From positions 248,001-312,000 of the forward strand of contig NZ_SMNA01000006.1 in assembly GCF_004353825.1 (NCBI RefSeq): a stretch of DNA of 64,000 nt, in the 5' to 3' direction. Below are positions 9,363-17,929 of the stretch, piece by piece (positions within the stretch are counted from its first letter, which is position 1; each line of letters starts with the position of its first letter). A program made the translations under genes and the position numbers. The notes under the pieces are model-generated. The model saw nothing but the letters and a program-made list of their open reading frames with translations, made no database searches and had not been told where the DNA came from. The stretch comes from Occultella glacieicola. Lineage in GTDB: Bacteria > Actinomycetota > Actinomycetes > Actinomycetales > Beutenbergiaceae.

Positions 9363-10217
9363 TCACCCCTTGAGTGCGCCGGACATGAAGCCCCGCACAT
9401 AGTGCCGTTGGAGGATGAGGAAGAGCAGCACGCACGGTACGGCCAGCACCACCACCCCGGCCTGGGTGGCGCCGTAGTCGACGATGCCCATGACCTGTTG
9501 GCGCATGTTCGCGATCGCGAGCGGCAGCGGCACCTTGTCCGAGCTGCTGATCAGGATGAGCGGGGCGATGAAGTCGTTCCAGGCCGCCAGGAACGCGAAC
9601 AGGCCGACCGTGATCAGCCCCGGCTTGACCGCGGGCACGAGCACCCGGGTCAGGGCCCCGAACGTCCCGCAGCCGTCCACCAGGGCGGCCTCCTCCAGTT
9701 CGGCGGGCACGGACTCGAACGAGATCCGCATCATGAACGTCGCGAACGGCAGTTGGAACAGCGTGAGCACCAGGGCGAGACCGACCAGGGAGTTCTGCAG
9801 GCCGATGCCGTTCAGCAGCACGTACAGCGGGATCAGCAGGGTCGCGTACGGCACCATCAGGATCGCCAGGGTCAGCATGAACAGCACGTTCCGTCCCGGG
9901 AACCGGAACCGCGCGAAGGCGTAGCCGCCCAACAGGGACACGCCCAGGGTGAACAGCACCGTCAGCCCCGACGTGATGCTCGAGTTGAGGACGTACCGCC
10001 AGACCCCGGCCTGGTAGTTCGCCAGCGTGACGTAGTTGCCGAAGCCCCAGCCCTGGGTCTGGGCGGTGCCGCCCTGCGGGGACACCGAGGCGACGGCGGC
10101 CCACACCAGGGGCGCGAGGAACAGCACCGCGAGCCCTCCGGTGAGCACGTAGGAGGGGGTCCGCGCGAGCGGGTGCGCGCCCCGCCGGCGGTCGGTCGTG
10201 GTCGTGGTCGTGGACAC
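9363..10217 (-). CDS. CUT1 sugar ABC transporter permease, second subunit (MalG type)
   Basis: 284 residues from a GTG at 10217 with AGGGAGGA upstream, 2 bases after the stop of the preceding permease. It has six hydrophobic helices. The cytoplasmic EAA loop that docks the ATPase is visible as ELEEAALVDGCG. It lies between the partner permease and the GH127 gene, so it probably imports arabinofuranose-containing oligosaccharides. No ATPase gene is in the operon. Confidence 0.9.
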   Translation of the reverse strand: MSTTTTTTDRRRGAHPLARTPSYVLTGGLAVLFLAPLVWAAVASVSPQGGTAQTQGWGFGNYVTLANYQAGVWRYVLNSSITSGLTVLFTLGVSLLGGYAFARFRFPGRNVLFMLTLAILMVPYATLLIPLYVLLNGIGLQNSLVGLALVLTLFQLPFATFMMRISFESVPAELEEAALVDGCGTFGALTRVLVPAVKPGLITVGLFAFLAAWNDFIAPLILISSSDKVPLPLAIANMRQQVMGIVDYGATQAGVVVLAVPCVLLFLILQRHYVRGFMSGALKG

Positions 10218-10219
10218 GG

Positions 10220-11155
10220 TCAGTCCTCCCTCCCGCGCAGCACCCGGAACTGGACCGCGTTCAGCGCGAGCAGGACGAGCAGCACGAGCACCGACAGGGC
10301 CGCGGCCCGGCCGAGGTCGTTCTGCCCGGCGAACGCCATGTTGTAGATCAGCTGCACCACCGTGAGCGTGCTGTTGTCCGGACCGCCCTTGGTGAGGATG
10401 TAGAACTGGTCGAACGCGAGCAGCGAGCCGGTCACGCACAGGATCGTGCACAGGGCCAGCGAGGGCCGCAGCAGCGGCAGCGTGATCCGAGCGAAGATCT
10501 GGCGCCGGTTCGCGCCGTCGATCCGGGCCGCCTCGTACACCTCGTGGCCGATGCCCTGCAGGCCCACCATCAGCAGGAGCATGTAGAACCCGGCGAACCG
10601 CCACACGATCAGGAACACCGTGGACCACAGCGCGGACGTCGGCGTGCCGAGGAAGGAGACCGGCTCCTCGATCACGCCCAGGGCCAGCAGCATCGGGTTC
10701 AGCGGGCCGCTCTGCTGGGAGTAGAGGGCGTAGAACAGCAACGACGCGGACGCGAGCCCGAGCGCGCTCGGCACCAGGATCGAGGTGCGCAGCACGTTCT
10801 TCCACCGCGAGGACTCCTGCACGATCAGGGCCAGGCCGAGGGCGACCGCGAGCAGGATCACGGTCGTGAGGACCGTGTACTTCACCGTGAACGCCACGGC
10901 CGGCCAGAGCAGCCGGTCGTCGAGGACCCGGGTGAAGTTCTCGGGCGCGTTCAGGCCCCGGTTGCCTGCGAACAGACCCCAGTCGGAGACCGACATGCGC
11001 AGCACCAACAGCACCGGCAGCACGAAGAACACGGTGACCATCACCGCCGTCGGGGCGGCGTACAGCCAGCCCTGCCGGGCGCGGGCGACCCGCCGCCGAC
11101 GGCGTGGGGCCGGGGCGGGCCGTCGGGTCGCCGGGGCGAGGTCGGGTGTGCCCAC
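10220..11155 (-). CDS. CUT1 sugar ABC transporter permease, first subunit (MalF type)
   Basis: 311 residues from a GTG at 11155, chosen because GGAGG sits 4 bases upstream; an in-frame ATG at 11191 is possible. A basic cytoplasmic N-terminus precedes six membrane helices. The EAA docking loop is seen as EVYEAARIDGANRRQ, and YILTKGGPDNST is typical of the family. It works with the permease at 9363 and the binding protein at 11227. Confidence 0.9.
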   Translation of the reverse strand: MGTPDLAPATRRPAPAPRRRRRVARARQGWLYAAPTAVMVTVFFVLPVLLVLRMSVSDWGLFAGNRGLNAPENFTRVLDDRLLWPAVAFTVKYTVLTTVILLAVALGLALIVQESSRWKNVLRTSILVPSALGLASASLLFYALYSQQSGPLNPMLLALGVIEEPVSFLGTPTSALWSTVFLIVWRFAGFYMLLLMVGLQGIGHEVYEAARIDGANRRQIFARITLPLLRPSLALCTILCVTGSLLAFDQFYILTKGGPDNSTLTVVQLIYNMAFAGQNDLGRAAALSVLVLLVLLALNAVQFRVLRGRED

Positions 11156-11226
11156 GTCACCTCCTCTGCTGGGCGGGTACGCCCGGGACATGGCCGGCCC
11201 TGCCGACAAGCCCCGGGCGGACGGGT

Positions 11227-12540
11227 CTACTGGGCCAGGGCCTCCGTGATGAGTGCGTTGTCCTCCTCGACGGTTCCGGCCCCCTCGAAGATCTGGTTCC
11301 GGAAGAGCGACACCCATGGGCTGCCGGCGGCGTTGAACGCCTGCTGGAAGTTCACCGCGACCGGGGTGCGGCTCGACTCGGCACCGGCCACCTCGTTGAT
11401 GATCTCCAGCCGCGGGTCGTCGGCGGTGTACGCGTTCGCGGCGAGGTCGGTGCGCGACGGAGTGGTCCCGTTCGCCGCGAGGACCTCCACCTGCGCGTCC
11501 TCGCTCATCAGCCAGGAGAGGAAGTGCCAGGCGGCCTCGGCGTGCTCGGAGTCCTTCGAGATACCGATGCCGTCGCCACCGATGAAGGTGGCGGTGCCGC
11601 CGTCGACCCCCGGGATCGGGACGACGCCGACGTCGACCGTCTCGTCCGCCGTCGCCAGCAGCGTCGCCGGATAGGGCATCACGCCGATCGTGCCCTCCTG
11701 GAACGGACCCACCCAGGTGGCGCCGGTCTCGTCCCGCGATGCGGGCGCCACCGCGCCGGCCTCCCAGAGATCGCCCCACATGCCGTAGACCTCCTGCGCG
11801 GTATCGCTCGCGAGCAGTGCCTCGGTGCCCTCGGCGTCCATGACCTCCTCGCCGGAGGCCCAGATCATCGGGAACCAGGTGAACACCCCGCAACCGCCGC
11901 AGTTGCCGCCGAAGTACGTCCCGTACACCCCGGGCTGGTTCAGCGCCTGGATCGCGAGGGCGTGCTCGGTGAACTCCGCGAGCGTGGTCGGGCCCTGCTC
12001 CGGGTCGAGGCCGGCCTGCCGGTACAGGTCCTTGTTGTAGAAGATCACCGACAGGTCCAGCACGAACGGGAGCACGTACTGGGCGTCCTCATACGTGCCA
12101 GCGTCGAGGTGTCCGGCGTTGATGGTGTCGGCGTACTCGAGAGAGGCGATCGAGTCCGTGAGGTCCATGAACAGGCCGGCCTCGGTCCAGTTCGGCACGT
12201 ACACGATGTCCGCGGCGAACAGGTCCGGCAGGTCGCCGCTGCCCGCGGCCGCGCCGACCCGGGCGACGTAGTCGTCGTTGGGGGTGATGGTGAGCTCGAC
12301 CGTATTCTCGAACTGGGCGTTGTAGGCGTCCACGAGCAGGTTCGCCTGGAACTCCAGCGGTGCCCGGGTCCACAGGGTCAGGGTGGTGCCGTCATCCGCC
12401 CCCTCGAGAGCCGCACCGGTGCCGTTGCCGGCGCCGGAGTCCTCGCCGCCGTCTCCACAGGCCGCCAGGCCGGCGAGGAGCAGGCTCCCCGCGGCGAGGC
12501 CGGCGAGGGTTCGCGACCCTCTGCTGCGCGCAGTTCTCAT
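11227..12540 (-). CDS. Sugar-binding lipoprotein of the GH127 ABC transporter
   Basis: 437 residues from an ATG at 12540 with GAGGAG 7 bases upstream. A twin-Arg-poor basic N-terminus and hydrophobic core end in the lipobox LAGLAAC, so the mature protein is anchored by a lipidated Cys. The rest is an extracellular-solute-binding family 1 fold. A CGGC-type cysteine cluster (GGNCGGCG) near the middle is unusual and may form a disulfide. It is the first gene of the operon and would capture the oligosaccharide for the permeases downstream. Substrate is inferred from the GH127 gene. Confidence 0.9.
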   Translation of the reverse strand: MRTARSRGSRTLAGLAAGSLLLAGLAACGDGGEDSGAGNGTGAALEGADDGTTLTLWTRAPLEFQANLLVDAYNAQFENTVELTITPNDDYVARVGAAAGSGDLPDLFAADIVYVPNWTEAGLFMDLTDSIASLEYADTINAGHLDAGTYEDAQYVLPFVLDLSVIFYNKDLYRQAGLDPEQGPTTLAEFTEHALAIQALNQPGVYGTYFGGNCGGCGVFTWFPMIWASGEEVMDAEGTEALLASDTAQEVYGMWGDLWEAGAVAPASRDETGATWVGPFQEGTIGVMPYPATLLATADETVDVGVVPIPGVDGGTATFIGGDGIGISKDSEHAEAAWHFLSWLMSEDAQVEVLAANGTTPSRTDLAANAYTADDPRLEIINEVAGAESSRTPVAVNFQQAFNAAGSPWVSLFRNQIFEGAGTVEEDNALITEALAQ

Positions 12541-12752
12541 GGTGGTTCTCCTCGACCTCGTCATTGAGCGCCGCGGTGGCGACAACCGCGGGGACCGGGC
12601 GGCGACCGGAGCCCGCGCATTCGATGAAATCTGGCTTTCTGTCGTACCCACGAGCCGACCTGTCGACTCGGACCACATGCGACCCAGCGGCCAGTTCCCA
12701 CACCGTTTTACGCGATCCCGACCACCGTCGTCGAGGTTCCCGAAATCTGACC

Positions 12753-12764
12753 GAAAAGGTTTTC
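12753..12764. promoter_or_regulatory. Candidate LacI operator of the GH127 operon
   Basis: GAAAAGGTTTTC is an inverted repeat (GAAAA/TTTTC around GG), flanked on both sides by CTGACC-type direct repeats. It lies 3 bases downstream of the -10 box of the minus-strand promoter, so a bound repressor would cover the start point. The divergent LacI gene at 12859 is the obvious candidate regulator. Confidence 0.5.
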
Positions 12765-12766
12765 TG

Positions 12767-12795
12767 ACCGTAGGCCCGTCGAGCCTGCACGTCAA
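12767..12795 (-). promoter_or_regulatory. Sigma-70-like promoter for the GH127 operon
   Basis: Read on the minus strand: a TTGACG -35 box, a 17-base spacer and a TACGGT -10 box, directed at the binding-protein gene. Transcription would start near 12760, leaving a leader of about 220 bases. Confidence 0.5.
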
Positions 12796-12858
12796 GGGTC
12801 GCAGCGGTTACAGTTCGATGACACGGGCGACCCGGCCCGACCTGGCGGAAGGGACACC

Positions 12859-13893
12859 GTGGCGGCTCACCCTCCCCCGGCCCGCGGGCACCGGGCGGTG
12901 ACGCTCTCGGACGTCGCACGCCTCGCCGGGGTGTCCGTCGCGACCGCGTCGAAGGCGCTGAACGGACGCCGGCAGGTCAAGGCGGAGACGCGGGCGCGGG
13001 TGGTCGATGCCGCGGAGCGGCTGTCGTTCTCCCCGAACGCGCTCGCCCGTGGGCTGCTGGCCGGGCGCACCGGCACGGTCGGGCTGCTCACGTCGGACCT
13101 GGAGGGCCGCTTCTCGATCCCGATCCTGATGGGGGCCGAGGACGCGTTCGGCTCGGGGCGGACCTCGGTGTTCCTGTGTGATGCGCGTGGTGACGCGATC
13201 CGTGAGCAGCACCACGTGCGGGCGCTGCTGTCCCGACGGGTGGATGGCCTGATCGTGGTCGGCGCACGGCCGGACCCGCGGGCCTCGCTCGGGCCCGACC
13301 TGCCGGTGCCGGTGGTCTACGCGTACGCGCCGTCGGAGTCGGCGGACGACCTCTCCCTGGTCAGCGACAACGTCGGTGGTGGTCGGATGGCCGTGGAGCA
13401 TCTGATCGGCTGCGGTCGTCGGCGGATCGCCCACATCGGCGGTGACCCGACCTACGGCGCGGCCCGTGACCGCACGGTCGGGGTCCTGGAAGCCCTCGCC
13501 GTGGCCGGCCTGGAACTCGCCGGCGGTCAGCCGTTCTACGGCACCTGGTCCGAGGCCTGGGGCCGGGGCGCGACGCGCATGCTCCTCGACCGGACGCCGG
13601 ACGTCGACGCGATCTTCGCCGGGTCGGACCAGGTCGCCCGCGGTGTGCTCGACGCGCTGCACGAACTGGGCCGGGACGTACCGCGCGACGTCGCCGTGGT
13701 CGGTTTCGACAACTGGGAGGCGATGGCGGCCAACGCCCGCCCACCCCTGACCAGCATCGACATCAACCTCGAGCACCTCGGCCGGGTCGCCGCCCAACGC
13801 CTGTCCGCGGCGATCGACGGCGAACCCACGTCAGGCATCGAGGCGTTGCCGTGCCGGCTCGTCACCCGCGGGTCCACGGCACCGCTGACCTGA
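12859..13893 (+). CDS. LacI-family repressor of the GH127 operon
   Basis: 344 residues from a GTG at 12859 with GGAAGGGA upstream. The N-terminal helix-turn-helix is clear (TLSDVARLAGVSVATASKAL), followed by the LacI hinge and a periplasmic-binding-like sensor domain ending in the usual PLTSIDIN segment. It is divergent from the transporter/GH127 operon and probably represses it until the sugar, or its hydrolysis product, binds. The same intergenic region may also autoregulate it. Confidence 0.9.
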   Translation: MAAHPPPARGHRAVTLSDVARLAGVSVATASKALNGRRQVKAETRARVVDAAERLSFSPNALARGLLAGRTGTVGLLTSDLEGRFSIPILMGAEDAFGSGRTSVFLCDARGDAIREQHHVRALLSRRVDGLIVVGARPDPRASLGPDLPVPVVYAYAPSESADDLSLVSDNVGGGRMAVEHLIGCGRRRIAHIGGDPTYGAARDRTVGVLEALAVAGLELAGGQPFYGTWSEAWGRGATRMLLDRTPDVDAIFAGSDQVARGVLDALHELGRDVPRDVAVVGFDNWEAMAANARPPLTSIDINLEHLGRVAAQRLSAAIDGEPTSGIEALPCRLVTRGSTAPLT

Positions 13894-13930
13894 CCGGGTT
13901 CGACCGCGCCGGAGTGAGACCGGGAGCGTG

Positions 13931-14419
13931 TCAGGGCCGCTCGGCCATCGGGTCCGGTTCGAGCACCCGCCGCATGTCGAAGTTCGTGAGTCGCACGCCC
14001 CCGCGCACCGGGAACCGTTGCGCCTCGACGACGAAGCCGTGCCGCGCGAAGAACGGTTTCGCCGTCAGGCTCGCGTGCACGGTCAGCTGCGTCAGTCCGC
14101 GCCCGACGGCGGCGCTCACCACGTGCTCAAGGAGTGTGGTCGCGATGCCTCGCCGCGCGTAGGCGGGGTCGACGAACATCATGTCGATGTAGCCGTCCTC
14201 GCCGAGGTCGGTGAAGCCGGCGACCGCGCCGTCCACGACGGCGACGACCGTCCCGGCTCCCGCGCGACGAACGGCCCAGCGGTCGGTGTCCACCTCCTCC
14301 GGCGCCCAGACGGCGATCTGCTCGGGCGTGTAGTCGCGGCTGGCCGTCTCGCGGATCGCCCGCTGGAACACACCAAGGGTGGCCGCGGCGTCATCGTCGG
14401 TGTAGGCACGCAGTTCCAC
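13931..14419 (-). CDS. GNAT-family N-acetyltransferase
   Basis: 162 residues from GTG at 14419 (another GTG at 14428 is possible). It has the GNAT core: a beta strand DGYIDMMFVDPAYA leading into the acetyl-CoA loop RRGIATTLL, then the C-terminal FFARHGFVV segment. It is convergent with the LacI gene and separated from melA by 128 bases. The acceptor substrate cannot be read from the sequence. Confidence 0.85.
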   Translation of the reverse strand: MELRAYTDDDAAATLGVFQRAIRETASRDYTPEQIAVWAPEEVDTDRWAVRRAGAGTVVAVVDGAVAGFTDLGEDGYIDMMFVDPAYARRGIATTLLEHVVSAAVGRGLTQLTVHASLTAKPFFARHGFVVEAQRFPVRGGVRLTNFDMRRVLEPDPMAERP

Positions 14420-14459
14420 GCCCGCCACACTACCGGCGCCGTCCGCCCCGTTGTGGTGC

Positions 14460-14488
14460 GATTCCGTCGTGCCGGGCGCGTCGGAATC
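14460..14488 (-). terminator. Hairpin downstream of the GH4 gene
   Basis: A 7-base inverted repeat, GATTCCG and CGGAATC, is separated by 15 bases and lies 60 bases beyond the alpha-galactosidase stop on the minus strand. There is no T-run. It could end the melA-like transcript before the GNAT gene. Confidence 0.3.
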
Positions 14489-14547
14489 ACCCCCTTCACG
14501 CTGAGGTGCGCAGCGGGTTGCAGGACCTGGACGCTGCGAGCCCTTCG

Positions 14548-15936
14548 CTAGTTCGCCTGCCGCAGTTCGTCGGGCAACAGCTCCGCGTGCGCCTCGAGCA
14601 GTTCCTCCGTCATGTCCCGGATCTGGGTCAGGGTGCACTGCGCGCTGGTCAGCGGGTCGAGCGCGACGGCGTGGTGCACGTGCTCGACGTCACCTGTCAG
14701 CGCGGCCCGGACCGCGAGGGTCTGGGTGTTGATGTTGGTGCGGTTCAGGGCGGCGAGCTGCGGCGGAAGCTCGCCCTGCGCGGTCGGTTGCACGCCACTG
14801 GCGTCGACCAGGCAGGGCACCTCCACGCAGGCGTCCGCGGGCAGGTTCGCGATCAGCGCGCCGGCGTTGGGCACGTTGCCGTGGACCACGGTGGGGACGC
14901 CCGTCACGATCGCGTTCACGATGGAGGCGCCGTACTCGACCGAGGGGGCCAGTTCCGCCTTCAGCGCGGTCAGCTGGTCGTCGATGTCGCCCGGTTCGTC
15001 GTGGGCGGCGCAGATCTCGTAGTAGTCCCAGCGCTGCGGGATGTACTCCAGCACCAGGTCCGGGTTCTTGCGGAAGTAGGGCAGGTACTCCGAGGCGTGA
15101 TGGCTGGACTCGGTCTGGAAGTAGCCGAAGGAGTCCATGATCGTGGTGCGGACCTGCTCGTTGCCGCCCTCGTACGTGCTCGCCTGCTCGGCGGCGCCGG
15201 AGTGATCACCGTCGTCGACGGCCAGGCCCTCCGCGGCGCGGCCGGGCAGGTGCTTGGCCAGCATCGTCTCGCGCAGCCGCGGATACAGGTCCTCGGTTCC
15301 GCGCCGGTACTCCAGGATCCAGGCCTGGTGGTTGATGCCGGCGCACCGGTAGGAGACCTCCTCGTACGGGACCCCGAGGGTGCGGGCGAGCATCCGGGTG
15401 GTGCCCTGCACGCTGTGGCAGAGCCCGACGGTCCGCAGGCCCTGTGCGTTCAGGTACGCCGTTGCCATCGCCATCGGGTTGGCGTAGTTGATGAACTGGG
15501 CGTCCGGGCAGAGCTCGCGGGCGTCCGCGGCGATCGCCGCGTACGCGGGCACCGACCGCAGGAACCTGAACACCCCGCCGGGCCCGACCGTGTCCCCCAC
15601 GGTCTGGTCCACCCCGTACCTGCGCGGGATCTCGACGTCACGGGCGTAGGCCTCCACCCCGCCGACCTGGAACGTGATGATCACGAAGTCGGCACCGTCC
15701 AGGGCCTCCCGGCGGTCCGTCGTGTCCGTCACGTCCACGTCGAAGCCGTGGTGGGCGACGAGTTCGCGGGCGGCGCCGGCCACCCGCTGGAGCCGGCCGG
15801 CGTCGATGTCCATCAGACACAGCCGGGCGCCGCGAAGGGCCGGGAAGCTGATCAGGTCACCGATGAGCCGGAACGGGAACACGAAGCCCCCGGCGCCGAT
15901 GATGGTGATCTTGGGATTCGCCGTCGAGGTCGTCAT
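14548..15936 (-). CDS. melA: GH4 alpha-galactosidase (MelA type)
   Basis: 462 residues from an ATG at 15936; a second ATG two codons upstream is possible. The N-terminus is the NAD-binding strand-loop ITIIGAGGF of GH4 enzymes, which use NAD and a divalent metal in an oxidation-elimination mechanism. The metal site is visible as GLCHSVQG and GINHQAW; NYANPMAMAT is also family-typical. The Cys/His pair and overall pattern fit MelA alpha-galactosidases rather than 6-phospho-glycosidases. It is cytoplasmic. The divergent AraC regulator suggests control by a galactoside such as melibiose or raffinose. No transporter gene is adjacent. Confidence 0.85.
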   Translation of the reverse strand: MTTSTANPKITIIGAGGFVFPFRLIGDLISFPALRGARLCLMDIDAGRLQRVAGAARELVAHHGFDVDVTDTTDRREALDGADFVIITFQVGGVEAYARDVEIPRRYGVDQTVGDTVGPGGVFRFLRSVPAYAAIAADARELCPDAQFINYANPMAMATAYLNAQGLRTVGLCHSVQGTTRMLARTLGVPYEEVSYRCAGINHQAWILEYRRGTEDLYPRLRETMLAKHLPGRAAEGLAVDDGDHSGAAEQASTYEGGNEQVRTTIMDSFGYFQTESSHHASEYLPYFRKNPDLVLEYIPQRWDYYEICAAHDEPGDIDDQLTALKAELAPSVEYGASIVNAIVTGVPTVVHGNVPNAGALIANLPADACVEVPCLVDASGVQPTAQGELPPQLAALNRTNINTQTLAVRAALTGDVEHVHHAVALDPLTSAQCTLTQIRDMTEELLEAHAELLPDELRQAN

Positions 15937-16021
15937 GGACATCCACCGTAGGACCGAGCCATCCGGCAACGCTTCCGCCTGAGGCGCCTATCCTTCCGGG
16001 ATCCTTGGCTACGCTTCCCGG

Positions 16022-16855
16022 GTGGAGGATGCCGTGGTCGAGACGATGCCATCCGGGATCTGGACGCATCACGGCCCCGCCCCGGTGATGGACCGCGCGC
16101 ACCGCCATGACGACGTCGAACTGAACCTCGTCCTGCGGGGTCATCTCGACTACCTCTTCGGCGGCGCCCCGGTCCGGGTGCGCGCGGGGGAGATCGCGTT
16201 GTTCTGGGCCGCGACCCCGCACCACCTGATCCCCTCACCGACCCGCTCGCTCGGCGCCTGGGTGCACCTGCCGCTCGGGACGGCGCTCGCCTGGACCCTG
16301 CCCGCGCCGGATCTCGCGACCCTCCTGAGCCCTCGGCCGGTGATCGTGGACGCCGCCGTGGTCTGCCCCGACCCCGCCGCGGTGTTCACCTCCTGGCAGG
16401 CGGAACTCCTGGAGGAGGACCCCACGATCGCCCTCCTCGAGGTGCAGGCCCTGGTGCGCCGCCTGCTGCGCGCGGGGCGCGACGGCCCCGAGCACCCCGA
16501 CGGCGGCCCGCATCCCGGGCAGGCTCACTCCGCCGTCGAGATGGCGCGGTTCATCGGCGCGCACTTCCGCGAGCCGATCACCCCCGCCGACGTGGCCGGC
16601 GCCGTGCACCTGAACCCGACCTATGCGATGACCCTGTTCCGCAGGTCGGTGGGGACCACGATCGGGACGTACCTGAGCCGGTGCCGGGTCGCCGAGGCGC
16701 AACGGCTGCTGATCGGCACCTCGATGACGACGGCGGAGGTCGCCCACGCGTCCGGGTTCAGTTCGCAGAGCGCGTTCTACGAGCAGTTCAGCCGGATCTG
16801 CGGGCTGCCTCCGGGCCGATATCGGCAGGTGAGGCGATCCGGTTCGCCCGCGTAG
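16022..16855 (+). CDS. AraC-family regulator of the alpha-galactosidase gene
   Basis: 277 residues from a GTG at 16022. An N-terminal cupin sensor (HRHDDVELNLVLRGHLDY) precedes two helix-turn-helix motifs at the C-terminus: ITPADVAGAVHLNPTYAMTL and TTAEVAHASGFSSQSAFY, then PPGRYR. This is the MelR-like arrangement. It diverges from melA across 85 bases. Its C-terminal DNA-binding half is closely matched by a gene fragment at 22962-23183. Confidence 0.9.
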   Translation: MEDAVVETMPSGIWTHHGPAPVMDRAHRHDDVELNLVLRGHLDYLFGGAPVRVRAGEIALFWAATPHHLIPSPTRSLGAWVHLPLGTALAWTLPAPDLATLLSPRPVIVDAAVVCPDPAAVFTSWQAELLEEDPTIALLEVQALVRRLLRAGRDGPEHPDGGPHPGQAHSAVEMARFIGAHFREPITPADVAGAVHLNPTYAMTLFRRSVGTTIGTYLSRCRVAEAQRLLIGTSMTTAEVAHASGFSSQSAFYEQFSRICGLPPGRYRQVRRSGSPA

Positions 16856-17049
16856 CGGGCGCGCCGGCGCGGAGCCGGGGGCCGGCGGTCACGTCACCCG
16901 AGGTCGGCGGGTCCCCGGGTAAGGCTCGCGATGCCGGCGAGTGGGCGCGGGAGGCAGAGGTCGGCCGCTGCTCACGCGTGCCGCACGGCCGCATCCCGGG
17001 TCGTGCGGCGATCCGAGTGCATACGCGCACACGGCTGCCCGGCCGCCGG

Positions 17050-17889
17050 TCAGAACGGCGCCGGGATCAGGTACGGCGTCAGGTCCGGCTCGACGTATCC
17101 GTCGGCGGTCGGGCGCTGCGGCAGGGTGGTCGAGCGGGCCGGCAGCGGTGTGTACGGAACCTGGCCGAGCAGGTGCGTGATCAGGTTCAGTCGTCCGCGC
17201 TTCTTGTCGTCGGTACGAACGACGTGCCAAGGTGCCCACGCGCTGCTGGTCATCGCGAGCATGTCGTCGCGGGCGGCGCCGAACTCGTACCACTTCGTGT
17301 ACGACCTGAGGTCCATGTCGGACAGCTTCCAGACCTTGCGGGGATCGTCGATCCTCGACTGGAGGCGCTTGGTCTGCTCCTGCTCGCCCACCTCGAGCCA
17401 GTACTTGACCAGGACGATCCCGGACTCGACCATGGCGCGCTCGACGTCGGGCGTCATCGCGAGGAAGCGTTGCGCCTGTTCCTCGGTGCAGAAACCCATG
17501 ACCCGCTCGACCCCGGCCCGGTTGTACCAGCTGCGGTCGAAGATCACGACCTCTCCGGCCGCGGGCAGGTGCGAGATGTAGCGCTGGATGTACATCTGCG
17601 ACCGCTCGCGCTCGGTCGGTGCCGGCAGCGCCACCACCCGGAACACGCGCGGGCTCACCTTGGCGGTGATCGCCTTGATCGTGCCGCCCTTGCCGGCCGA
17701 GTCACGGCCCTCGAAGACCACGCAGATCTTCGCTCCCGAGGCCTTGACCCACTGCTGCAACGCGACCAGTTCGGCGTGCAGGCGGGCGAGTTCCTTCTCG
17801 TAGACCGGCCGGGACATCCGCCCCGGCCCGGCGTGCTGGTTCTTCTCCACGCCCCCACGGTGACCGGGTCCGGGGTGGCGCGACATCAC
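17050..17889 (-). CDS. ppk2: Polyphosphate kinase 2
   Basis: 279 residues as drawn; the start is uncertain (GTG 17889, ATG 17886, or an internal ATG at MSRPVYEKEL) because no strong ribosome site is seen. The P-loop is GRDSAGKGGTIKA and the Walker B/lid region is FDRSWYNRAGVERVMGFC, followed by DKKRGRLN. This is a single-domain PPK2, cytoplasmic, which transfers phosphate between polyphosphate and nucleotides. The motif set resembles class I, which mainly makes NTP from NDP. It sits 40 bases after a CYTH-domain gene on the same strand, a link that also points to polyphosphate. Confidence 0.92.
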   Translation of the reverse strand: MMSRHPGPGHRGGVEKNQHAGPGRMSRPVYEKELARLHAELVALQQWVKASGAKICVVFEGRDSAGKGGTIKAITAKVSPRVFRVVALPAPTERERSQMYIQRYISHLPAAGEVVIFDRSWYNRAGVERVMGFCTEEQAQRFLAMTPDVERAMVESGIVLVKYWLEVGEQEQTKRLQSRIDDPRKVWKLSDMDLRSYTKWYEFGAARDDMLAMTSSAWAPWHVVRTDDKKRGRLNLITHLLGQVPYTPLPARSTTLPQRPTADGYVEPDLTPYLIPAPF

Positions 17890-17929
17890 CCGGACCCGGG
17901 TGGGACCCCGACGGGGAGGTCCCGCACGC

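Larger units (their letters stand above)
12541..12858. other. Intergenic regulatory region between the GH127 operon and its LacI gene
   Basis: 318 bases separate the divergent start codons. The part next to the LacI gene holds a minus-strand promoter and a LacI-like inverted repeat, listed separately. The rest (about 12541-12750) would be the 5' leader of the transporter operon. I see no ORF, riboswitch or terminator in it. Confidence 0.6.
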
